Shown here piece by piece: positions 57,643-64,000 of a stretch of 64,000 nt of DNA; the first letter of the stretch is position 1; each line of letters opens with the position of its first letter. The DNA is from Hydrogenophaga sp. (GTDB lineage Bacteria > Pseudomonadota > Gammaproteobacteria > Burkholderiales > Burkholderiaceae_C). The notes under the pieces were generated by a model. That model made no database searches. It had not been told where the DNA came from and saw nothing but the letters and a program-made list of their open reading frames with translations. The stretch covers positions 1-64,000 of the forward strand of contig JAEUOT010000010.1 of the NCBI GenBank assembly GCA_016790705.1, read 5' to 3'. A program made the position numbers and the translations under genes.

Positions 57643-58845
57643 ATGACCCAAGCCTTCATCTGCGACGCCATCCGCACCCCCTTCGGTCGCTACGGCGGCG
57701 CCCTGTCGTCCGTGCGCACCGATGATCTTGGCGCCGTTCCGCTCAGGGCGCTGATGGCGCGAAACCCTTCGGTGGACTGGGCCGCCGTCACCGACGTGCT
57801 GTTCGGATGCGCCAACCAGGCGGGGGAAGACAACCGCAACGTCGCCCACATGAGCAGCCTGCTGGCCGGTCTGCCACTTGAAGTGCCCGGCGCCACCATC
57901 AACCGCCTGTGCGGCTCCGGCCTGGACGCGGTGGGCACCGCGGCCCGCGCCATCAAGGCCGGTGAAGCGGGCCTGATGATCGCCGGTGGCGTCGAGAGCA
58001 TGAGCCGCGCGCCCTTCGTCATGCCCAAGGCCGAGAGCGCTTTCAGCCGCAGCAACGCCGTCTACGACACCACCATCGGCTGGCGCTTCGTCAACAAGCT
58101 CATGAAGGAAAAGCACGGCGTGGACTCCATGCCCGAAACCGCTGAGAACGTGGCGACCGACTTCCAGATCGAGCGCGAGGCACAGGACCGCATGGCCCTG
58201 GCCAGCCAGATGAAGGCCGTGGCGGCGCAGAAGGCCGGGCACCTGGCCCGTGAGATCTGCCCGGTCACCATCCCGCAGAAGAAGGGCGACCCGGTCGTGG
58301 TGGACACCGACGAGCACCCGCGCGAGACCAGCCTGGAAGCGCTGGCCAAGCTCAAGGGCGTGGTGCGCCCCGACGGCACGGTGACCGCCGGCAACGCCAG
58401 CGGCGTCAACGACGGGGCCTGTGCGCTGCTGCTGGCCGACGAGAAGACGGCCGCGAAGAACGGGCTGGCGCCCAAGGCCCGCGTCGTGGGCATGGCCACG
58501 GTGGGCGTGGCGCCGCGCATCATGGGCATCGGTCCCGCGCCGGCCACGCAGAAGCTGCTGGCGCAGACCGGGCTGACGCTGGAGCAGATCGACGTGATCG
58601 AACTCAACGAAGCCTTCGCGGCCCAGGGGCTGGCGGTGCTGCGCATGCTGGGTCTGCAGGACGAGGATCAGCGCGTCAACGCCTGGGGCGGCGCCATCGC
58701 GCTGGGCCACCCGCTGGGCGCCAGCGGTGCGCGCCTGGCGACCACGGCGGTCAACCGCCTACACGCCACGGGCGGACGTTACGCGCTGTGCACCATGTGC
58801 ATCGGCGTGGGTCAGGGCATTGCCATGATTGTCGAGCGCGTGTGA
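57643..58845 (+). CDS. Thiolase, 3-oxoadipyl-CoA thiolase-like
   Basis: A 400-residue thiolase with Cys90 (NRLCGSGLDA), His356 (GHPLG) and Cys386 (MCIGVGQG). The sequence follows the PcaF/PaaJ type (FICDAIRTPFGRYGGALSSVRTDDL; GGVESMSRAPFVMPKAESAF), whose members cleave 3-oxoadipyl-CoA to succinyl-CoA and acetyl-CoA. That would fit a dicarboxylic end product in this cluster. It is the last catabolic gene before the mobile region. Confidence 0.92.
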   Translation: MTQAFICDAIRTPFGRYGGALSSVRTDDLGAVPLRALMARNPSVDWAAVTDVLFGCANQAGEDNRNVAHMSSLLAGLPLEVPGATINRLCGSGLDAVGTAARAIKAGEAGLMIAGGVESMSRAPFVMPKAESAFSRSNAVYDTTIGWRFVNKLMKEKHGVDSMPETAENVATDFQIEREAQDRMALASQMKAVAAQKAGHLAREICPVTIPQKKGDPVVVDTDEHPRETSLEALAKLKGVVRPDGTVTAGNASGVNDGACALLLADEKTAAKNGLAPKARVVGMATVGVAPRIMGIGPAPATQKLLAQTGLTLEQIDVIELNEAFAAQGLAVLRMLGLQDEDQRVNAWGGAIALGHPLGASGARLATTAVNRLHATGGRYALCTMCIGVGQGIAMIVERV

Positions 58846-58856
58846 GCGTCCATCGG

Positions 58857-58928
58857 TCAGAACGCCCCGAACCGACTGATGCCGTGCACGTCGGACACCT
58901 TGTCAAGGGAGACTCGAAGGGTGCGCAC
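58857..58928 (-). other. Short frame after mobC-like gene, possible relaxase remnant
   Basis: A GTG-started frame of 23 residues (beginning VRTLRVSLDKVSDVHG) opens 2 bases after the stop of the MobC-like gene and ends at a TGA just outside the thiolase gene. A relaxase gene would be expected here in a mobilisation operon. The fragment is too short to identify. Confidence 0.2.
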
Positions 58929-58930
58929 CC

Positions 58931-59470
58931 CTACATCGGACGTCTGATTTCACGAAGCACACATGATGCGTGTTCGAGGTGCCGCCGGACATCTCCGTTC
59001 ACCGCATCGAGCATGTCACGGTACACCCGCGCCTGAGGCACATTGGCCTGTGTCAGTAGCCGCGTGAGGGCGTGGATGTTCCGGCTGAGACTGGACATCT
59101 CGAAGTTCGATGCCGTCAGTGCCGCGATGTGCTCCGCCCTGCCCCCACCGTTCAACAACACGGGCACCCCGGCGACCAGGCCCGCCACATAGTCGCCCAG
59201 ACTCATCCCGGCGCGCCTGGCCGCCGCCTGCACGGCCATCGCGTCCTCATGCCCCATGCGCAGGCAGAGGCGCGTTCTGTCACCGGGGTGCGCTCGTGAC
59301 GTTCTCCAGGGCGAGTGCTGCGCGGGCGCCGCAGCCGTCTCCAACGCGTGTTCCAGGGCCTTTCTGATCAGCATCGAGGGCGACACACCCAGTGCCTGTG
59401 AACGCGCCATCAGCGGCGTTTTTAGGCCCTGCAGATCGATGCTGATGCGTTCGCGAGTTGGGCTTTCCAT
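58931..59470 (-). CDS. MobC-like plasmid mobilisation (relaxosome) protein
   Basis: A 179-residue DNA-binding protein. Two ribbon-helix-helix-like segments are visible (ISIDLQGLKTPLMARSQALG..MLIRKALEHAL and RLCLRMGHEDAMAVQAAARRAGMSLGDYVAGLV). A MobC-like end follows (SLSRNIHALTRLLTQANV..DVRRHLEHASCVLREIRRP). Such proteins bind oriT and help the relaxase nick DNA. No relaxase follows, so transfer functions are incomplete. It diverges from the stb-like genes, the arrangement seen around oriT in plasmids such as R388. Confidence 0.65.
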   Translation of the reverse strand: MESPTRERISIDLQGLKTPLMARSQALGVSPSMLIRKALEHALETAAAPAQHSPWRTSRAHPGDRTRLCLRMGHEDAMAVQAAARRAGMSLGDYVAGLVAGVPVLLNGGGRAEHIAALTASNFEMSSLSRNIHALTRLLTQANVPQARVYRDMLDAVNGDVRRHLEHASCVLREIRRPM

Positions 59471-59774
59471 GACAGCCTCCAGACAGGTGATTCACCTTGG
59501 ATGAGCCTGTCGGACAACTGGCGCCACCGCGCCTATCTCTGCACTCATCCATTCAGTCAGTCTGGCGTGGTTTCGAGCTGCCTGACACGCTGGATTCGGC
59601 CCTGAATCCAGCCGTTCCGAAGGCATTGATCTGGCTGAACATGAACGCACTGGATTCGTTGCCGCACAGAACCCGCACAAACGGAACAGGCAGCGAGCCG
59701 GACGCGAACATTCCTTGCACAAATTGACCAGGGAACGAACAACGGTCAATCAACCCCTGAACAGAAACCGCACG
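59471..59774. other. Repeat-rich, oriT-like interval
   Basis: About 300 non-coding bases between the MobC-like and stbA-like genes. CTGGATTC (59590-59597) and GAATCCAG (59604-59611) form a perfect 8-base hairpin with a 6-base loop, and CTGGATTC recurs at 59650. ATTGACC (59723-59729) and GGTCAAT (59744-59750) form a second inverted repeat near the stbA-like start. The position and repeats fit an origin of transfer or partition/operator site. No known nick sequence was recognised. Confidence 0.45.
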
Positions 59775-60152
59775 ATGAAGCTCGTTCCGACCGATCCACC
59801 GGGTAGAAGCTCACGCAAGGCCAGACGCTACGCACAGGACATGCGTGTGCTACGCGCCCAGGGCTACACCTTCGAGGCGATTCGCATGGCCCTGGCAGCG
59901 GTCGGCGTGCACGTCAGCAACGCCACCGTTCAGCGCGAGGTGGCCAGGGCCATCAAAGGGCCAGTCGTTGTGCAAGCGGTGGAGCTCGGACGGGGATTGA
60001 CTTACGAGCCTCCGAGCGCTGAATCCGTGCTCGCAGCGCCCTCGCCTGGCATCACCACAGAAGCGGACCCGCGCAGCGCCAAGGAGATCGCCGAAGCCTT
60101 CACCGCCACCCAGAACACCAACCCCCTCTTCCGCCCAAGGAGCCCCGAATGA
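59775..60152 (+). CDS. StbA-like plasmid stability DNA-binding protein
   Basis: A 125-residue basic protein. The N-terminal part (SSRKARRYAQDMRVLRAQGYTFEAIRMALAAVGVHVSNATVQREVAR) has a helix-turn-helix with the spacing of StbA-type plasmid proteins; the C-terminal half looks flexible. The ATG at 59775 is preferred to one 20 codons upstream, which would run through the inverted repeat. It overlaps the next gene by 4 bases. The name rests on gene order and size (StbA ~140, StbB ~230, StbC ~130 residues in R388). Confidence 0.6.
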   Translation: MKLVPTDPPGRSSRKARRYAQDMRVLRAQGYTFEAIRMALAAVGVHVSNATVQREVARAIKGPVVVQAVELGRGLTYEPPSAESVLAAPSPGITTEADPRSAKEIAEAFTATQNTNPLFRPRSPE

Positions 60153-60850
60153 AGATCGCCGTCATCAACTTCTCCGGCAACGTGGGCAAGTCCACGGTCG
60201 CCCGGCATCTGCTGCTGCCCCGTATCCCGGGTGCTGAACTCATCGCCATCGAGAGTCTGAATGCCGATGAGGGCCAGGGCCAGGCCTTGCGAGGTCGCCA
60301 GTTCGGGGAATTGCAGGAGTACCTGCAAACCGTCTCTAGCGTGGTGGTGGACATCGGGGCGAGCAATGTGGAGGAGCTGATGGCCCAGATGCAGCGCTAC
60401 CGCGGAAGCCATGAAGACTTCGATGGTTTCGTGGTGCCCACGGTGCCGGCGCTCAAACAGCAGCAGGACACCATCGCGACCCTGATCGAGCTGAGCCGGC
60501 TTGGTGTGTCGGCTTCACGCCTGAAGCTGGTATTCAACATGGTCGAGTCCGGGGACACGGTGGCACAGGCCTTTGATCCCTTGCTGGCGTTCCTCAAACA
60601 ACAACAGATCGCCCGGGTGAACCTGAACGGCAAGCTCGGGGCGAACGAAATCTATGGTCGCATCAAAGGTATGAAGACCGATCTGAAGACGCTCGCGACC
60701 GATCCCACAGACTACAAGGCCCTGATCGCACAAGCCAAAGACACGACCGAGAAACTGGCGCTGGCCCAGAAGCTGGCCACGCGGCGCCTGGCCAGTGGTG
60801 TGGTGCCAGAGCTGGATGCCTGTTTTGCGGCACTGGAATTGAACAAATGA
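60149..60850 (+). CDS. StbB-like ParA-family ATPase
   Basis: A 233-residue P-loop protein. The N-terminus MKIAVINFSGNVGKSTVARHLL is a deviant Walker A of the ParA/MinD class. SSVVVDIGASNVEELM is the Walker B-like strand, and FVVPTVPALKQQQDTIATL follows. StbB works with StbA in plasmid stability and conjugation. It overlaps both neighbours by 4 bases, so the trio is translated as a unit. Confidence 0.7.
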   Translation: MKIAVINFSGNVGKSTVARHLLLPRIPGAELIAIESLNADEGQGQALRGRQFGELQEYLQTVSSVVVDIGASNVEELMAQMQRYRGSHEDFDGFVVPTVPALKQQQDTIATLIELSRLGVSASRLKLVFNMVESGDTVAQAFDPLLAFLKQQQIARVNLNGKLGANEIYGRIKGMKTDLKTLATDPTDYKALIAQAKDTTEKLALAQKLATRRLASGVVPELDACFAALELNK

Positions 60851-61308
60851 ACAGCGCGAGCACGGCACGCGAAGCGCTGATCGCCGAAGCACTCGGCGAA
60901 GTGGGCGCCCTGATCGACCGCCTGGAGGCCTTGGTTCCTGCGGTGGATGAATTTGGTCAGACGGCCTGGCGAGCCTATGAAAACCTCACCGAGCGGATCA
61001 ACCGTCTTGACAATCAGGTCCAGAACGCGATCAATGAAGCTGAGTCTGAAGCGCTCAGGCGCATCCTTCGACACGCCGAGGACATCGCTCGGCAATCGCT
61101 GGAAACGCAGGCAATGGCGATGAAAACGACGGCACGCGAGTTGTTCCGCACCGAGTTCGATCCGGCCACCGCCCGGGTACTGACCCAGATGCAGGAGCTC
61201 GCTCAAAGACCCATAAGCACACGCATGGTGTGGATCTACTGCCTGATGGCCTTTTGCGCTGGGGCGAATCTCATGGCACTTCTTGTCCACTACTTGCCGA
61301 GCCGTTGA
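60847..61308 (+). CDS. StbC-like membrane-anchored coiled-coil protein
   Basis: A 153-residue protein: long amphipathic helices (about 1-115, glutamate/alanine/arginine-rich) and one C-terminal membrane segment (MVWIYCLMAFCAGANLMALLVHYL). No known motif is visible. It is the third gene of the stb-like operon and matches StbC only in size and position. Confidence 0.5.
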   Translation: MNSASTAREALIAEALGEVGALIDRLEALVPAVDEFGQTAWRAYENLTERINRLDNQVQNAINEAESEALRRILRHAEDIARQSLETQAMAMKTTARELFRTEFDPATARVLTQMQELAQRPISTRMVWIYCLMAFCAGANLMALLVHYLPSR

Positions 61309-61447
61309 AGGGCGCAGAGGTCTGCCGGTACCGCCTGGTCAGGCGGTGTGGGTGGAGCCCCCCGGTCAGGGGATCAGTCTTTCAATGCGTTGCAATATGA
61401 AGTCACATATTGACAATCAACTAGCTTTAACAACAAACTTCAAGGAT
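61309..61447. other. AT-richer spacer between stbC-like gene and transposon end
   Basis: Contains ACCGCCT-GGTC-AGGCGGT (61330-61347), a strong hairpin that may end the stb-like transcript although no T-run follows. It also contains CAATATG-AAGTCA-CATATTG (61393-61412), a perfect inverted repeat next to TTGACA (61410-61415). No gene is seen. Confidence 0.4.
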
Positions 61448-61485
61448 GGGGTCGTCTCAGAAAACGGAAAATAAAGCACGCTAAG
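61448..61485 (+). mobile_element. 38-base terminal inverted repeat of a Tn21-subgroup transposon
   Basis: A 38-base sequence beginning GGGGTCGTCTCAGAAAACGG and ending AAAGCACGCTAAG, the established terminal repeat form of the Tn21 subgroup of Tn3-family transposons. The transposase stop codon lies inside it, as usual in this subgroup. It marks the outer edge of the transposon, with target DNA to its left. Confidence 0.88.
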
Positions 61486-62005
61486 CCGGTGGCAGCGGTC
61501 GCAATGGTCTGAACTTCCCCGCACCGACCTTGGCACTGCTGCGCCATAGGTAATCGCCGGTCAGGTTGATATGTTCCCACCCCAGCGGTGACAGATATTG
61601 CAGCAACGTGTCGTCCAGCGCCTTACCGTGGGCACGCAAAGCACTGGTGGCACGCTCCAGATAGACCGTGTTCCACAACACGATGGCCGCCGTCACCAGA
61701 TTGAGGCCGCTGGCCCGGTAGCGCTGCTGCTCAAAACTGCGGTCGCGGATTTCACCCAATCGGTAGAAGAAGACCGCCCTGGCCAGCGCGTTGCGCGCCT
61801 CGCCCTTATTCAGCCCCGCATGGACGCGGCGGCGCAGCTCCACGCTTTGCAGCCAATCCAGAATGAACAGCGTGCGCTCGATGCGCCCCAGCTCGCGCAG
61901 GGCGACGGCCAAGCCGTTTTGGCGCGGATAGCTGCCGAGCTTGCGCAGCATCAGCGAGGCCGTCACCGTGCCCTGCTTGATCGAAGTGGCCAGCTGCGCA
62001 TTCCA
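61481..62005 (-). pseudogene. tnpA: Tn3-family transposase TnpA, C-terminal fragment
   Basis: About 170 residues remain of a ~1,000-residue Tn21-type transposase: [20 protein letters not shown] through [12 protein letters not shown]-like helices to [18 protein letters not shown] and [18 protein letters not shown]. The open frame continues to 62095, but the part beyond ~62005 translates IS-end sequence. The gene is cut by the IS21-family element. The catalytic DDE residues before this segment are lost except for any close to the C-terminus. Confidence 0.88.
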
Positions 62006-62147
62006 CTGATGGCGGACAGTGATTCCATTCCCATCGCGGACAGCGTTCCAGGCGATGGCGGACACGTTGCGCGGGTGTCCTAAGTGACGCTGCAATCGTA
62101 GCCGAACTGTCCGCCATCAGCGTGGAATGGCGCTCGGCGCGGCCGGC

Positions 62148-62885
62148 TCAGGCGGCCTTGGTGAGCTTTCTCATCGACTCTCCCTTGAGGGCTATCTTGT
62201 GCGAGCCGTGCACGATGCGGTCCAGGATGGCGTCGGCCAGCGTGGGCTCGTCCAGCCAGGCGTGCCAGGCCGTCACCGGCAACTGGCTGGTGATGAGCGT
62301 CGAGCGCGCACCCACCCGGTCGTCGAGCAACTCCAGCAGGTCGTTTCGCTCGTGCGCGGCAATCGGCGCGATGCCGAAGTCGTCCAGGATGAGCAGGTCC
62401 AGCCGCGCCAGTTGCGCCAGCCGTTTGCCCAGGCTGCCATCGCCGTGGGCCACGTGCAGCTCCTGCAGCAGCCGTGGCGCGCGGGTGTAGAGCACCGAGA
62501 AGCCCAGGCGTGCGGCCTGCTGCCCTAGTGCGCAGGCGAGCCACGTCTTGCCACACCCGGTGGCGCCGGTGACCAGCACGTTGTGGCCATGGCGCAGCCA
62601 GTCCCCGCCGGCCAGGCTGGTGATGACCTCCCGGCTCAGGCCCCGGCTGGCGCGCCAGTCGATGTCCTCCAGGCAGGCACTGGAGACCTTCAGGCGGGCC
62701 GCCTTCAACAGGCGCTCCAGGCGTTTGTTGTCACGCCAGTCCACCTCGCGCTGCACCAGCAGCGCCAGACGTTGTTCAAAGGGCAGTTCGCTGGCCGTGA
62801 TGTGGGTGGCCGCGTCGCTGAGGGCGGCCACCATGCCGTCCAGGCGCAGGGCGCGCAGTTGGTTCAAGGTCTGTTCGTTGAGCAT
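62148..62885 (-). CDS. istB: IS21-family helper ATPase IstB
   Basis: A 245-residue AAA+ protein that selects target DNA and activates the transposase. Walker A is VTGATGCGKTWLACALGQQA, Walker B is LLILDDFG, and the N-terminal MLNEQTLNQLRALRLDGMVAAL is family typical. Full length and apparently intact, it starts 36 bases after istA. Confidence 0.95.
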   Translation of the reverse strand: MLNEQTLNQLRALRLDGMVAALSDAATHITASELPFEQRLALLVQREVDWRDNKRLERLLKAARLKVSSACLEDIDWRASRGLSREVITSLAGGDWLRHGHNVLVTGATGCGKTWLACALGQQAARLGFSVLYTRAPRLLQELHVAHGDGSLGKRLAQLARLDLLILDDFGIAPIAAHERNDLLELLDDRVGARSTLITSQLPVTAWHAWLDEPTLADAILDRIVHGSHKIALKGESMRKLTKAA

Positions 62886-62921
62886 GGTTCTTCCTTGTTG
62901 GGTTTGCTTGCGCGTTGGAGC

Positions 62922-64000
62922 TCAGTGGTAGTAGCCCGGCCCGCGCACGTTCTCGTGCAGCGGCAGGCTCGCCTGTGCAGCCATCGGCGCATCCAGCGGC
63001 CGCTGGTCCAGGCCGCAGCCCAGGATGGAGGCGATGCTCTTGTAGGACGGTGAGCGAATCGACTGCGCCCGCGCACAGGCGGCCTCCAGCCGGTCAGCCC
63101 CGTACTCACGGCCCAGGCGCATGAGGCCCAGACAGGAGCGGTAACCCTGCTCGGGATGCTGGCGGTGCTCCATCTGCCAGCGCACCACGGCGGCGATGGC
63201 CGCGCCCACGCGCTCGCCCCAGGCGATGAGCTTGGCCGGCGTCCACTGCAGGTGCGCCCGGTGCGAGGCCGGCATGTGCTCGGGTGTGGTGGTGTGTGCC
63301 CCCCGGCGGGGATTGAGGACGTGGGCGGCCACCCGTTTGCCGCCATGCAGGACTTCGACCGTGCCAGCCGTGATGCGCAACTCCACCGGCTCGCCCACCA
63401 GGGCGTGGGGCACCGAGTAGTAGTGGCCATCGAGCTCGACGTGGTAATCGATGTTGACGCGGGCGGGTTTGAAGCGCGCAATGGGCATGCGCACCGGCGG
63501 CAGGGGGCGCAGAGCCGGCCGGTCGAGTTCGGCAAAGGCGCTGGCGCGGTTGCCCGGCAGCTTCTTGAACGCGCGCTGGTTCAAGTCCACCAGCAAAGCT
63601 GCGATGGCCCGGTTGAGCTCGGCCAGGCTGAAGAAGGTCTGGTGGCGCAGCCTGGCCAGAATCCAGCGCTCGACCACCTGCACAGCGACCTCTACCTTGG
63701 GTTTGTCGCGTGGCTTGGCCGGGCGCGCGGGCATCACGGCCAGGCTGTAGTGCGCCGAGAGTTCTTCGAGCAGGCGGTGCGCGGTGGGCTCGTAACGGTC
63801 GGGTCGGGCCATGAGGGCGCGCGGCTGGTCAGGCACCAGCAGGCGGGGCACGCCGCCGATGAACTCCAGCGTGGCGATGATGCTGGCCGCCCAGTCGGTG
63901 GCCTTCTGGCTGGCGGTGGCGCAGGCGTAGGTGTAGTTCGATGCGCCCAGCACGGCCACGAAGACCTGGGCCTGGCGTATCTCGCCAGTGTCGGCATCCA
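62922..64000 (-). CDS. istA: IS21-family transposase IstA, N-terminus beyond the window
   Basis: About 359 C-terminal residues of a ~500-residue DDE transposase. The catalytic core part includes [36 protein letters not shown] and later the Glu-containing [23 protein letters not shown]. The C-terminal domain ends [12 protein letters not shown]. Helix-turn-helix and first catalytic residues lie to the right of base 64000. No frameshift is seen in the part present. Confidence 0.94.
   Translation of the reverse strand, partial: DADTGEIRQAQVFVAVLGASNYTYACATASQKATDWAASIIATLEFIGGVPRLLVPDQPRALMARPDRYEPTAHRLLEELSAHYSLAVMPARPAKPRDKPKVEVAVQVVERWILARLRHQTFFSLAELNRAIAALLVDLNQRAFKKLPGNRASAFAELDRPALRPLPPVRMPIARFKPARVNIDYHVELDGHYYSVPHALVGEPVELRITAGTVEVLHGGKRVAAHVLNPRRGAHTTTPEHMPASHRAHLQWTPAKLIAWGERVGAAIAAVVRWQMEHRQHPEQGYRSCLGLMRLGREYGADRLEAACARAQSIRSPSYKSIASILGCGLDQRPLDAPMAAQASLPLHENVRGPGYYH

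Larger units (their letters stand above)
62006..64000 (-). mobile_element. IS21-family insertion sequence, one end visible
   Basis: Contains istB and most of istA in the standard order, transcribed leftward. The visible end has multiple copies of a GGCGGACA-type repeat (62011-62018, 62036-62042, 62057-62064) and an inverted copy CTGTCCGCCATCAG (62107-62120), as expected for IS21 family ends. The other end lies beyond base 64000. Confidence 0.85.

Overview
The window reads as chromosomal DNA of a high-GC betaproteobacterium, most likely Burkholderiales/Comamonadaceae (Hydrogenophaga- or Acidovorax-like). This placement is an inference from gene order (rimP-nusA-infB-rbfA-truB-typA; ratA-rnfH divergent from smpB), protein style and GC-rich codon use. 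It is not based on any database comparison.

Region 1 (1-27.3 kb) is core genome. It holds a partial guaB; a DUF4124 protein; rnfH/ratA divergent from smpB; a 3-hydroxyisobutyryl-CoA-hydrolase-like gene; and an EamA transporter and an unknown membrane protein trailing typA. The long leftward transcription/translation operon rimP-nusA-infB-rbfA-truB-typA follows, with a promoter and a terminator-like hairpin inside its leader. After that come small membrane proteins (DUF2788, DUF2189), a yejABEF-type peptide importer, fabI, a minimal exported ATP-dependent DNA ligase, a DUF465/YdcH protein, a PLP-dependent arginine/lysine/ornithine decarboxylase, and an NfeD/stomatin pair.

Region 2 (27.4-28.9 kb) is a tRNA-Ser(GGA) gene followed directly by a P4-type tyrosine integrase, a classic island entry point. 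The ~350 bases after the integrase hold no convincing gene.

Region 3 (29.2-58.8 kb) is a contiguous catabolic super-cluster. A LysR regulator diverges from an operon with two acyl-CoA dehydrogenases, a CoA ligase, a dedicated ETF (etfB-etfA) and a MaoC hydratase. An IclR regulator follows. A large acyl-CoA dehydrogenase coupled to a PaaI thioesterase diverges from a second operon: FadB-like bifunctional enzyme, thiolase, SDR, APH-type kinase, ACAD10/11-like dehydrogenase, second CoA ligase, Zn-alcohol dehydrogenase and quinone oxidoreductase. A LivHMGFK-type ABC importer is co-transcribed with an SMP-30 lactonase and a histidine phosphatase. It diverges from a GST-like gene and a second thiolase. 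The set covers uptake, activation, redox, beta-oxidation and thiolysis of an unidentified carboxylic acid. The SDR/kinase/ACAD/ligase block resembles the 4-hydroxyacyl-CoA phosphorylation route (lva pathway of Pseudomonas putida; ACAD10/11 of animals), and the lactonase would fit a gamma-lactone or 4-hydroxy/4-oxo acid substrate. Five related sequence elements (core TCTGCA-N-TGCAGAACA) sit in the promoter regions of the acyl-CoA dehydrogenase operons, the IclR gene, and the transporter and GST operons. They suggest one IclR-type regulon.

Region 4 (58.9-64 kb) is mobile DNA: a MobC-like relaxosome protein divergent from a stbA-stbB-stbC-like plasmid stability trio with a repeat-rich, oriT-like interval between them. 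Beyond it are the terminal inverted repeat and transposase C-terminus of a Tn21-subgroup transposon, cut by an IS21-family element (istB, partial istA) that runs off the window. Integrase at one end and plasmid/transposon debris at the other suggest, without proving it, that the catabolic cluster came in on an integrated mobile element.
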